Origin: Molanna angustata
Lineage: Eukaryota > Arthropoda > Insecta > Trichoptera > Molannidae
NCBI GenBank assembly: GCA_963576475.1
Contig: OY754980.1
Location: 31,868,431 to 31,932,430 of the forward strand
Reading direction: 5' to 3'
Length of the DNA: 64,000 nt
Part shown: piece by piece, positions 42,218-52,766 of the stretch
Position numbering within the stretch: position 1 is the first letter of the stretch
How the letters are laid out: every line of letters starts with the position of its first letter
Notes under the pieces: model-generated
Database searches by the model: none
What the model was told of the DNA's origin: nothing
Seen by the model: the letters and a program-made list of their open reading frames with translations, nothing else
Program-made: the position numbers and the translations under genes

Positions 42218-42365
42218 GCCTCTAAGTTGGTGTTTTTTGACTTCAAAGTTGGAAAAGCCGTGAAAAAAGTAGACCTCTGCATACATTTCTCGCGTATCCT
42301 GGCTTGAAACATTGTCAATATAGAACAAAGTTCTCCTGAACAAATCGACGGTTGGACAATCGTTA
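42218..42365 (+). repeat. Dispersed repeat X, right part of second copy
   Basis: ACTTCAAAGTTGGAAAAGCC, TCTCGCGTATCCTGGCTTGA and AACAAATCGACGGTTGGA match 14,180-14,310. Confidence 0.7.
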
Positions 42366-43798
42366 ATATATTGGTATCAAAGTATTTCTTCTCAATACTC
42401 TTTCACTCTCGATACTCATTCTCTCTCAATACTCCTATCTTTTAAGATCTAGGTCTATTTGTAGTCAACTCCTCTTCGCCCCTTTGTCTTCTGCAATAAA
42501 AATAATCTTCGTTTTATTATTTCTATGGTCTACTGGTCATTTATTGAGACAATATATTATAGAACCGAAATTTCCGTGTCATAATTATTTATGGTAAGAG
42601 AGTTAGTCGACCATATTTAGAGTCTATAGTAAGCCAAATAAATTTTGAAAATCTTTTCCTCAAAACCAACAAAATATACGTCATGGAAATTAAAAAAAAA
42701 CAGTGTAGATACTCCATGTAAAATTGAATTCAATATAACCCTTTGTTTGTTAATAACTTAAAAAAACTGTAAAGCCTACAAAGTATATTATTACTTAAAA
42801 AATATGATAACCTATTCATTAAGTTTTTTTATTTGGATAACTTTTCTTGCTATTAAATGAAAACATCTAAATTTTACTTTTTAACACGGAAGAATATTGT
42901 ATATCACAAATTTGGTGATAATATACGATATTTGTGTATAGCGCATATGCACAAGGTCATAGACGTTAACAAGGGCCTTAGAAGATACGCTTTATAACTG
43001 AAGAATTCTCTACCTAACGATTGCCGATATACAGTTCAAATGTTTCATGCAAAATTTACATAAATAGCAACTCTTTACATTATTTAATTAACGACTTTAT
43101 GGGATAAAGTTGCTATCGCAGTTTTTGTTGCTTGCATACATTATTATACTATATACATATTATGTACACATGTGTGTGAGTGTGCGGTTACAACAAAGCA
43201 AAATATCGTAGGCTATTATCGAAGTATGGACCGTGGCTTGAGATTCGACCTCAAGATGTGGGGTCAAATGAAACCACAAGACGCTGGGGTCAAGCGAAAC
43301 CCTAAATTCTGGGGTCAGCCCCTTAATTACGATCCTATCCTAATAAGGGATGAATTAGATGGCTGACCAAGCCCAAATTGTTTGCTTACTTATGTGTTAA
43401 CTACTTTATCCTCTTGTGTTGTTGCTGACTGTGCTGTTCAGCTCGTAACTACATGACTTATGGTCATCTTATCTTCATCTCTTGCACTTGTTTTACCAGT
43501 TTATTTATTGGAGTATCCATTCCTGTGTCTCTAAGATACCCATGAGAAGGAACAACTTTGTAATTCATGTAAAACATCTATGTGATATGCGTTACTGAGA
43601 GTTTGTTTTTCTTTTAAAAATCCATTAGTTATTATTTTAATTATTTATATGCATAACTAAATTGACAACATCACAAGAATCATACTTGCAATGCCCTACA
43701 AGGGAAAAAACCTGTATCTCTTAAAAGGCTAGTATCTCTTTAAACAGTAACACTTTGAATGGATGCCAACATCAATCGTACTTAAAAAATTTCATATA
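42366..43798. other. Unassigned DNA, 1.4 kb
   Basis: A plus ORF (43,172-43,366, 64 codons) spans three imperfect TGGGGTCA-containing units; no domain. The remainder is AT-rich without recognisable features. Confidence 0.35.
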
Positions 43799-44119
43799 TA
43801 CAGAGTTACAGGTTTAGTCGTACAGAATATTAAAGGACGTTATTATTCAGGTCATTTATGATGGATTTGATGCTAAATGTTAGGTCCGAAACTTAACCGT
43901 TATGGAGATATTGAATTTTAAAGATTTAAAAAAAAATTTTTTGGCTATTTTATCAATTTTTTACGGATTAGAGGTCTTAGGATCCGTTTTTTTATGTATC
44001 TAGTTAGAGGGCATGTCAATTAATAAAAATAATTAACAAAAACTAAACCTACTACTCACAGCTTAAAAAGACAGCTCGACAACAGTTAGAATTAAAGAAT
44101 TATCACAAAGTGTTTTTAA
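43799..44119 (+). repeat. 318-bp dispersed repeat V (copy 1)
   Basis: TATTAAAGGACGTTATTATT, CAGGTCATTTATGATGGATT, GAGGGCATGTCAATTAATAA and AATTATCACAAAGTGTTTTT recur in the same order and orientation at 52,450-52,766. Starts at ACAGAGTTACAGG, a possible terminus. Confidence 0.8.
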
Positions 44120-44455
44120 CTTTGAAGCTCTTTGTTTGAAAAAAAAATATGGAACTTATTCTGCAAATAATTGTAAAAACTTCTACGTTTCTTTAGCTAT
44201 TCAAAAAGCTATAACACTTCCTATTAAATAGTCAAACCATTGACCAAATAACAGTTAAGGTAGTAGAAGGGACATTTTAGTTTGAGGAAAAAGTAGCTAA
44301 AATACGTAAACAAAACAAAAAAAAACAGATATTTTTATAATTCATGTTTAATAGTAATTTAAGAAAAAGAATGACCATTCGCGTAAGAAATGAAATAGCG
44401 GCGGCCATGTCGAACATGAATTATAAAACTATTGCCTCATAAATTCCCTAAATAA
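44120..44455. other. Unassigned AT-rich DNA
   Basis: Nothing recognised. Confidence 0.4.
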
Positions 44456-44544
44456 AGGTGGACGAAATCGGTCGTGGCAGGATTCGAGCTCGCGACCACT
44501 GGTTTCCTAACCCAGCGCGCTAACCGATCTACTACCACCCATCT
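44456..44544 (-). mobile_element. SINE family A head (copy 3)
   Basis: Minus-strand GATGGGTGGTAGTAGATCGG, GGTTAGCGCGCTGGGTTAGG and GCGAGCTCGAATCCTGCC. The anticodon position reads AGG, unlike the AGT and TGT of other copies. Body and tail are missing. Confidence 0.75.
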
Positions 44545-44765
44545 GTACACTCTCATCTTAATAGTGTCTGCCCATTCCCTCACTTTACTAATAGCCATTC
44601 CCTCACTTTAGTTTTCAATGAATTCCTTTTTTCCATTTTATAATATGAAAACACATTTTCCACTACACGATCAAGCATTTATAATCAATATTTTTACTCC
44701 TCACTAACCCAAGGGGATATAGTGGGGATTTATGATTTCGTAATTTTTAAGGCTGTTTTTTATTG

Positions 44766-44912
44766 CTTGAATAATCGACGAGCATGTATGAGACGATGCA
44801 TGGATGTAAAGGAAGCTAGGAATGTGTGCAAAAATATAGGAGTATGGCGCTCGGTTCTCTCTGCTTACCCCGTAAGGGATATGGCGTGATCGTATGTATG
44901 TATGTATGTATT
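44766..44912 (+). pseudogene. RTE 3'-terminal fragment, in frame
   Basis: LNNRRACMRRCMDVKEARNV, CKNIGVWRSVLSAYPVRDMA then TGA (44,887-44,889), two bases before a TATG-repeat tail. The last 40 codons are undamaged: a short, fairly young truncated insertion. Confidence 0.85.
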
Positions 44913-45279
44913 TTTTTATTGCAGATTATCAGCTAGTATCATGCTGAGATTGTGTTCTGAAAGTTTCATCACAATGTATCTGTGTGTGGGTGTGCTATGT
45001 GCTGTGTGCTATGTACGACGTGTTTATTTTACTTTATCGATTATAGACTAAAGTATTCATTCGATTCTTTTCAAATTTTGCAAATTTGTATATCTGATCC
45101 TCCCATTAGATTTTGAAAGATATCTGAATAGTGCTTCTCATTTTTTTAAACTATCAAATATTTCAAAGTGACCCAGTCTCAGGAAACTTAAAAAGTTTAT
45201 TTTTATTTTCAAATTGATAAAAAGGTACATCACTTTCATAAAATGGCATTGAAGATTTATCAAGTTTCCATAGTAAAAT
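44913..45279. other. Unassigned DNA
   Basis: Short GT-rich strip near 44,980-45,010; otherwise nothing. Confidence 0.4.
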
Positions 45280-45410
45280 ATTTAAATTAAAAAATAATTT
45301 ACCAAAACATTTCATGAAAATGCTGAACATTTTCTATACAAAATTTGAATACTTTATAGAATGACTTGTTGGTGAGGAGTTTAGCGTTGGCCACAACCCA
45401 CTCGTTTTTA
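45280..45410 (-). repeat. Dispersed repeat Y (copy 2)
   Basis: Reverse complement of 12,070-12,200: GTTGGTGAGGAGTTTAGCG, TTGGCCACAACCCACTCGTT and the ATTCTATAAAGTATTCAAAT side (minus strand). Confidence 0.65.
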
Positions 45411-45589
45411 TTTATTTTTAAAGGACATGATTTTTTTTACAGAATTAGAGGTTTGACAACAATGATATAAGTAAATAATAAATCTTTTTTTTTTTTCAAT
45501 ATTAGACACTGGCACTTCATGGTAGAACTCAATAATCAATTAAAACTATAAAAAAAAATATATTTAATTTTACGTTCTACTTAAATTTT

Positions 45590-46172
45590 TCGCAAACGCG
45601 ACTCCCATTCACCGGTATCGCTCTATGATGAGCATCGTCAGAATGGTGAACAATAATGATGAAGACCATCTATATATAGATTCACAAAGAGGATAACAAC
45701 AATAGGTATGGAAGGGGGCAATTCTAAGAAAAAATTAAATACCCGAAAGACATTAAGGTAAATATGTATGCAGGTATAATAGAAATAAAATTAAAGTGAA
45801 GGAATGAATATACAAATATTGTATTAAAAGGACAGCAATTATTTTAAATAATGGCCAACAGAAAAACCCGACATTAACTATTCTAATGGTAATAATAATT
45901 TTGAAGTATTAAAATCTATTTGTGCGTTAATCAAAGGAACGTTGCTGTTACATTTTACTCTATTTATCTCTAATATTTCAAGTTTGTCTAATTTTTTACC
46001 TTTTCTTAAACTATGTATAAGATTTATCCCAGTTTGTGAGTTAAACGAATGCTCACACTCAAGTAAATGTGTCGCAAAGTTCGAAGTGTCTTTTTTCAAA
46101 CGGAAACACGCAAGATGTTCTTTAAGGCGTGTATTTAAAGATCTACCCGTTATAGTTTTATTAATAATATAG
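45590..46172 (-). pseudogene. Penelope-like element, GIY-YIG C-terminal part and 3' end
   Basis: Minus frame from 46,170: AYIINKTITGRSLNTRLKEH, LACFRLKKDTSNFATHLLEC, EHSFNSQTGINLIHSLRKGK, KLDKLEILEINRVK. The GRSLNTRLKEH and ATHLLEx(2)H ... KGKKLDxLExLEI blocks are the second half of the Penelope endonuclease; the YIG motif is replaced by YII and the GIY motif is lost, so it is inactive. Downstream, GATGCTCATCATAGAGCGAT (minus) is a typical near-end phrase. A different family from the 25.5-kb copy. Confidence 0.75.
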
Positions 46173-46733
46173 GCGTAAAAATATTACAAAGTAATTTTAG
46201 TGATAGACAATTAGATAGCCTGGAAATCTTGGAAATCAGAAAAACGTAAACATGAGAAATAATTTAATTAATAATCAAACACAATTCCCTAATAACCCTA
46301 TATTAAATATTTTCCCAATACAAAATTAAATTAACCAATAACTTCATTGCACCCCCCACCCTAAAAAAAAGTTTAACACAGCCCACACTCCACCCATTAT
46401 GTTAACCTTAAGTCTATATATTGTATTTTATTTTAGTATACTTTGTATCCTCCTGAGGAAGGGAACTTTGTTCTCTTAACATGTAGAGGGATTTTTATTC
46501 ATTTGAATAAAAATTATAATTGCAGTGGTGTACACAAAGTTGTGTTTTATTTCATTTAATTAATTTCAAAATGATACCACAAAGTAAAAAAACAATCGTT
46601 TGTCGATGATATATAGTTGTTTGCTCTCCATATATAATTTATTTATTTATTTAAGCATGAAAAACAGGCTAGAAGTCCACTGGTTTCGTGCATTTATGAA
46701 CATATATATTGTATGGAATGATTATTAATACTA
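46173..46733. other. Unassigned DNA with Penelope-like end motif
   Basis: TATCCTCCTGAGGAAGGGAA at 46,447-46,466 resembles Penelope-type termini; C-rich CACCCCCCACCC at 46,350. No ORF. Confidence 0.35.
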
Positions 46734-46735
46734 TA

Positions 46736-47816
46736 CAGGATGTCCCAAAAAGTATGGATAATCGGTAAACCAGGGATAGAAGACCTATAGGGCTATCCAA
46801 AAACCTCAATGTATGTTCTACGATTTTTCGTCGTTTTCGAGTTATAATTTTTTTTCGAATTTTTTCGAAAAACTCCGACTGTCACGACATAATTGGTCAC
46901 AGAGACGCTATTTATTGAGATACACCCTTCATTATTTTTTTTCAAAATTGTTGAATAGTGTACATTTTAAATGTAATAATTTGTTATATCCAATTTGATA
47001 TAATATCTTTAAAAAAAATGTTGTATCTCAAAAATAGTCAAATCAGAAAATTAATAAAAATGTTTGAGGTCGATTTAAAAATAGTAGGTCACATAAAAAA
47101 AAAATCCGAAACATTTTTCAAAAACTTTCTTATTTTATCTAGTATCTACCCTGTAAATTTCATTTTCCTATTCCTACGGGATCATACTTAAAAACGGTTT
47201 TAAAATACGAGATGGCTATATCTCACGTAATGAAATACATACATTTCCATACAAAAATAATCATTTTTTATTCTACGAGTAATACATGAATTAGAATGAT
47301 AAATTTAATGTATCAAAATTTCACTACGTATGAATCTACCACTCGTACTTTCAAACCGTTTTTAAGTATGATCCCGTAGGAATAGGAAAATGAAATTTAC
47401 AGGGTAAATACAAGATAAAAGAAGGAAGTTTTTGAAAAATGTTTCGGAATTTTTTTTTATGTGACCTTCTATTTTTAAATCGCCCTCAAACATTTTTGTC
47501 CATTTTCTGATTTGACTTTTTTTGAGATGCAACATTTTTTTTTAAGATATGGTATCAGATTGGATAAAGAAAATTATTACATCTAAAACGCACACTATTC
47601 AACGATTTTGAAAAAAAATAATGATGGGTGTATCTCAATAAATAGCGTCTCTGTGACCAATTATATCGTGACAGTCGGAGTTTGTCGAAAAATTTGAAAA
47701 AAAATTATAACTCGAAAACGACAAAAAATCGTAGAACATACATTGAGGTTTTTGGATAGCCCTAGGGGTCCTCTATCCCTGGTTTACCGATTATCCATAC
47801 TTTTTGGGACATCCTG
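46736..47816. mobile_element. Foldback element, 1,081 bp, with long inverted arms
   Basis: Ends CAGGATGTCCCAAAAAGTAT and ATACTTTTTGGGACATCCTG are exact inverted repeats flanked by TA on both sides. Pairing extends inward for about 460 bases with small differences (GAACATACATTGAGGTTTTT, GGTGTATCTCAATAAATAGC and GAAATTTACAGGGTA all have mirror partners), leaving about 150 unpaired bases in the middle. TA duplications suggest Tc1/mariner-like mobilisation. No transposase inside. Confidence 0.92.
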
Positions 47817-47831
47817 TATAATGATATATAT

Positions 47832-47948
47832 GGTCGTATTACAGGGGTTATTTAAGAATAATGTAAGAAAAAGTAGGTTCAGTAATCAGTAGGTATTCTC
47901 GCAGTACGGGACCTTACCTTTTTCTTACATTCTTCTTGTAATACGACC
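47832..47948. mobile_element. Short MITE with GGTCGTATTACA ends
   Basis: GGTCGTATTACA and AATGTAAGAAAAAG on the left pair with CTTTTTCTTACATT and TGTAATACGACC on the right. 117 bp. Lies 15 bases from the foldback element. Confidence 0.75.
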
Positions 47949-49010
47949 TATAATGTCTGATTTGCTTATTTTCCAAATGATATACCTACTATTTTTTTCA
48001 CATTAATCTTTAATCTAAAGTAATAAAGCAATCAAAATGTTAGTGTATGTGTGTGTGTATGTGTGTGTGTGTGTGTTTGTCTCACGCCTTCTGAAAAACC
48101 AAGAGCATCTAAAAATCTAATTTATGTGCGAACGTGTACCAGTATACCTGATGCAGTGTCACGCTAAAAATAATGCGATAAAAATGCTGAATTTTAAAAA
48201 TATTTCAATAATTATTTTTTTCATACAAAATTTTCCAAGTCATATCTGTCAAAAAAGTGTACATTTTGCACGCAAATATCTGTTAGTTTAAAAGTTAGAA
48301 GTACGTATTTACACGAAGAAAATATATTTTCAAGTATAACTTAGCGTTTAAGTGAAAAACATGGTGAATATTTTGTATAATTATAATGTTTAACTTATTT
48401 TTAAAGTAAGCGTTTTGTACAAATGTACATATAACCCCGCCATTTTAATATCTTTTCATACGATATTTAATTTTCCTACCGAATGAATATGTTCTTTAAA
48501 ATAATATACCTTTGAAATAAATGTGATTATGAAATAATAAAATGAAACACAAGACATTACAGCAAGTTTTAAGACATATATTGTAAAAGTCTGTTAATTA
48601 TTAGTAAAGATATAGGCATAATAAAATTGCATAATTTGTATGTAATATTTGATATTTTGGACAATTTTCGTTTTTGTGGCTTCGAACAAACCAATGTATG
48701 TAGGTACCTACCTACATATCCAAAAAAATGTATCGAGCCCATTTGATAGTAATATTTTATATGTTCGATGGTTACTATGGTTACGGAAAGATTCTGATAT
48801 TCAAATAAAATTTGATATGAATCGAATTTATTTAGAACATTGTTGTAGGTAGGTACCTACCTAATACTATTTACTTACAAATCAACAATATACTGATTTC
48901 CTATAGGAAAATTATTTTATTTATTTATTTATGTATGGATGCATGTATGCTATGTGCTCCTAAACCGTTTGTCCGATTACAATGAAACTTTGGTGAATTG
49001 TCGAGCGTAT
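47949..49010. other. Unassigned DNA
   Basis: A GT microsatellite at 48,040-48,078. GTAGGTACCTAC palindromes at about 48,700 and 48,850. 48,930-49,010 (CCTAAACCGTTTGTCCGATT, ACAATGAAACTTTGGTGAAT) is a repeat-like lead-in to the minisatellite. Confidence 0.4.
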
Positions 49011-49013
49011 GCC

Positions 49014-49774
49014 CGGGATGGTTTCTGGATTTAAATTTTTTTCTTATTTTTCTTCTTCTTCGTGTATTTGGTCATTTTACCAATGAAAGCGGAATATCCT
49101 GGGAAACGAAGGTCCGACTGTCTCTCCATTTCTTCGCAGGTCTTCCAGGACGGTTCCTGGATTTAAACTTTTTTCTTCTTCTTCTTCATCGTGTATTTGG
49201 TCATTTTACCTATGAAGGTGGACTAACCTGGGAGAAGAAGTTCCAATTGTCCTTCCATCTCTTCGCAGGTTTCTGGATTTAAACTTTTTTCTTCTTCTTC
49301 TTCTTCTTCATGTATTTTTGGTCATTTTACCTATGAAGTTGGAGAATACTGGGAGAAGAAGGTCCAACTGTTCTTCCAACTCTTCGCAAGTCTTCCAAGA
49401 CGGTTTTTGGATATAAACTTTTTTCTTCTTCATCGTGCATTTGGTCATTTTACCTGGACATTTTAGGTGGACTATCCTGGGAGAAGAAGGTCCAATTTTC
49501 CTTCCATATCTTCGCAGGTATCTGGATTTAAACTTTTTTCTTCATCTTCTTCGTGTATTTAGTCATTTTACCTTTGAAGGTGGAGTATCCTGGGAAAAGA
49601 AGGTCCAATTTTCCTTCCATATCTTCGCAGGTATCTGGATTTAAACTTTTTTCTTCTTCTTCTTCGTGTATTTAGTCATTTTACCTTTGAAGGTGGAGTA
49701 TCCTGGGAAAAGAAGGTCCTTTCATCTCTTCGCGGTTCTTCCAGGATGGTTTCTGGATTTAAACTTTTCTTAAG
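49014..49774. repeat. Minisatellite, about 6.3 units of 105-129 bp
   Basis: Each unit contains TTTCTGGATTTAAACTTTTT, a variable CTT tract, TTGGTCATTTTACCTATGAA, GGAGTATCCTGGGAGAAGAA and CCTTCCATCTCTTCGCAGG. Unit starts near 49,014, 49,141, 49,270, 49,391, 49,519, 49,632 and a partial at 49,735. Length varies with the CTT tract and an optional TCTTCCAGGACGG segment. ORFs through it simply translate the repeat. Confidence 0.95.
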
Positions 49775-49945
49775 CGGCTGAAGGGACGGGATGTAATGAA
49801 GGGAAGGGATGCACTAAAGGGCCTGAAGGGATGGGAGGTATAAAAGGGCCTAAAGGGACGGGAGGTACTGAAGGGCCTGATTGGAAGGGACGTAATGATG
49901 GATTGAAGGGATGGGAGGTACTGAAGGGTCTGAAGCGACCGTTCG
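49775..49945. repeat. GAAGGGACGGGAGGTA-type minisatellite
   Basis: Seven or so degenerate units of about 20-24 bases around CTGAAGGGACGGGAGGTA. Purine-rich on this strand; it follows the 120-bp minisatellite without a gap. Confidence 0.85.
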
Positions 49946-50990
49946 TGGAGTCTAATTCTTTTTCTTCCTTTTCTTATTTTATGTAGAACTTTGGTGAATT
50001 TTATACAAAACTATTTCCTATGGATTAATCTTCTTCTTCTTTTATGTAGACCTTTTAGTCAGTTTTTATGCAATCTATTTCCAATAGTCTAATTCTTCTA
50101 TTTTATGTATTTTTTCTTATTTTATGTAGACCATTGAAATAGTTTTTTATACAAACTATTTCTTATAGTCTTATACTTATTCTTCTCTTTTTTATTTAGA
50201 CTTTTGGGTTAGTTTTAAGTCTAATAGTCTATTGTGCAGAAATATTATTAACAATATGCACACTTGATGAAAATACATATGTAAAAACGAATGGGATGTG
50301 GGATGTGACGATGTAACCTGCACTAGAATATTTTCAATACTTTTGTTTAATCAAATTTAAACCATTTATATCATCCTATTTTGAATAATTTTCAACACCT
50401 TCATATTTGATTTCGTTGACGATATTTAAATAATGGGGGTTGTGGCCATTACTGAACTCTTCACAACGTTTATATTCAAATTAAAAACTATTTATTATAG
50501 TTTAAGTCTTTTTCTTCTTCGTTAATGTAGACTTTTGTGTCAATTTTAAGTCTATCAGTCTAATTGTGCAAAAATATAATGCACACTTGATGAAAAAATA
50601 TAAAAACGAATGGGATGTGACCAACACTAGATCTTTTCAGTACATTATTTAATCAAATTTAAACCACATTCCAACATCCAAAATTACTAAATTTTCAATA
50701 GGTATATATTACAATTTGTTTTCGATGATAATATTTAAAAATGGGGGTTGTGTACAACGTTGATAAACTGTCATATTTAAAACCATTTCGCGTAGTCCAT
50801 GCGTGCAGAAATTGTATATTATACTTCATTCACACTTTATAGCAATATATAAAAAAGAATGGGTTGTGGCCATCACTTGAACATTTTACAATGCTTAAAC
50901 TCAATCAAATTTCAAACCACTTTTCATAGTCCGATATTGCAAAATAATTGGGTGACAATATTATAAAAACGATTGCTTATTCCTTCACAG
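49946..50990. repeat. Diverged tandem-repeat region
   Basis: Loose repeats of TTTTATGTAGACTTTT and ACTATTTCTTATAGTCT (49,970-50,230), then longer degenerate units with AATCAAATTTAAACCA and AATGGGGGTTGTGG or ACGAATGGGATGTG (50,275-50,935). The GTGGGTTGTGGCC wording overlaps dispersed repeat Y. Confidence 0.7.
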
Positions 50991-51372
50991 TTTTACATTC
51001 TTGGCCAACGGCGGGACATAAAGGCTAGTTATAAATATTTAAATAATTTTCTATTGTTTTTTTGTGTTTCGTTTTGTAACATATATTTTCTTTTTTGTTT
51101 CAGGTATGTATTAACATTACTTACTCGACTCTATAGCAGATCGTACAATCTCATGTCGACTTACAGATTTGGTTATAGAAGGTAAGTTATTTAAAGTACA
51201 CTAGTAAATTTACAAATTTATTACCAAACGTTTTGCGTGTAGTGAGAAATATTCTAGGTGAAAAAAATAGAGTGGTAATTTTAAATTATTTGTTAAAACG
51301 TGCCACAAAGTAATTCCTACAAAGTATCAAGATTTGATATGAACATAATATATCTGGATTAAATTTAAAAAA
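50991..51372. other. Unassigned DNA
   Basis: A 70-codon plus ORF (50,973-51,185) has no known motif. Confidence 0.35.
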
Positions 51373-51374
51373 AA

Positions 51375-51626
51375 AATAATTAAGATTTTTTTAAAATCTG
51401 AATTATTGATTTATTTGCGCTTTCTTCTTCTTTTTTTATCGTGTCAGCAACGCATTTAAATAATCTTCTGCCAGTGCCTAGCAACGTCAATAGTACAATA
51501 ATTGCCCACCATAAGATCGTGCATGGTGCAGTTGACTGGACTTGAGGAGCAGCTGCACAGATGTGCGATGGTCTGCTGCTCTCCACAGTCACATGTTATC
51601 CAACGTTCTCCCAACGCCCGTCCTCG
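51375..51626 (-). pseudogene. LINE C-terminal Cys/His block
   Basis: Minus strand: RWITCDCGEQQTIAHLCSCS, SSPVNCTMHDLMVGNYCTID, VARHWQKII and a stop. C-D-C-G-x-x-Q-T-x-x-H-L-x-x-C ... C-T-x-x-D-L ... V-A-x-x-W-x-x-x-I is the closing segment of a common insect LINE. The longer overlapping minus ORF is in a different frame. Confidence 0.75.
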
Positions 51627-51649
51627 GCCTGTTTATTGACTTCCACGTA

Positions 51650-51935
51650 TGAGACACCGACTTAGAATAGTGCTTCCACTATTTTCTATTACCGTCGAAT
51701 TCGGGTGTTCCGCAAGAGTCGGGTAATCAAAAATATAACAGGCAAAGTAACATCTCACATAGTTCAGCAATGAGGTTCACCATCACACATTCTGAATGTA
51801 GTGCCTTTTTAAGTGAAACGAGACTGGTGTGTGTGTGTGCATACAAACATGTATTGTGCTTTTGTTTTACAAGGTGCTGCACACCCGCACAGCTGTCGCT
51901 GGTTACCTAAAATTTTATGTTATGCTTTGATATTA
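51650..51935 (+). mobile_element. SINE-like repeat C (copy 1)
   Basis: Shares, in order, ACTTAGAATAGT, AACATCTCACATAGTTCAGC, AATGAGGTTCACCA, TAGTGCCTTTTTAAGTGA, GAGACTGGTGTGTG and GCACACCCGCACA with the reverse complement of 55,988-56,280. Its 3' end is eroded. Confidence 0.75.
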
Positions 51936-52449
51936 TGTATAGTTGTGGCCAAATATCTAAATCCATTTGCACGTATACCAACGAAGCAAAAAGACACAAA
52001 TTTGCGCTCTGCGCACCCGGAAGCCTGGTTCGGGATGTTTGGCGAAAACAATATGAAAATTAAATTCGTCAGAAAAGAAAAATCTACCGAGAGTTCCATA
52101 TGTTTTCTCACGAAACTTTATCGTGTCTACGATCCGCACATCATGATACCTATACCTGTTTCCATAACAGCGAACAATGCGACACCAACATCTGGCGTCT
52201 CCTAATATTATTCAAGATCCTACCTGAGGTGCTCTTCATCCATCAAATCCATCACCATCCCCTCAAGCTCCCTTCACTCTGCCTTCTAACGATGACAGAT
52301 CACCGCCTTTAAACACCATCTCAGAACCAAGTTGCATGTAGGGATACCATATTATCAAATAGCCGAACTCAAAGAGTAATTTTTCGCTGAAACTTCCCAA
52401 AACAGGTGTCAATTTCATGTTTTCATTGCCACGTACACAATGTGTTGTA
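51936..52449. other. Unassigned DNA with a short dispersed repeat
   Basis: CAACGAAGCAAAAAGACACA, AATTTGCGCTCTGCGCA at 51,979-52,016 recurs at 54,173-54,210. The 130-codon ORF across 51,813-52,205 overlaps repeat C and is not credible. Confidence 0.4.
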
Positions 52450-52766
52450 TACAGGGTTACAGGGTAAGTTGTACTGAATATTAAAGGACGTTATTATTCA
52501 GGTCATTTCTGATGGATTTGATTCTATAATATGATGTCCGAAAATTAACCGTTATGGAGATATTGAATTTTAAAGATTTTAAAAAAAAATTGGCTATTTT
52601 ATCATTTTTTACGGATTAGAGGTCTAAGGGTCCGTTTTTTATGTATCTAGATAGAGGGCATGTCAATTAATAAAAATGATTAACAAAAACTGAACCTACT
52701 ACTAACAGCTTAAAAAGACAACTCGACAACGGTTAGAATTAAAGAATTATCACAAAGTGTTTTTAA
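52450..52766 (+). repeat. Dispersed repeat V (copy 2)
   Basis: Second copy of the 318-bp repeat at 43.8 kb; begins at ACAGGGTTACAGGGTAAG. Confidence 0.8.

Noticed and set aside
46736..47816. A protein-coding transposase inside the foldback element
   Set aside because: Only ORFs of 60-80 codons, antisense to the inverted arm copies, without DDE/DDD-type motifs.
48998..49644. ORFs with repeated LDLNFFL and VFGHFT segments
   Set aside because: They translate a minisatellite whose units change length by non-multiples of three, so no repeated protein is maintained.
51813..52205. 130-codon ORF
   Set aside because: Runs from SINE-like repeat C into another dispersed repeat; no domain and internal composition is not protein-like.
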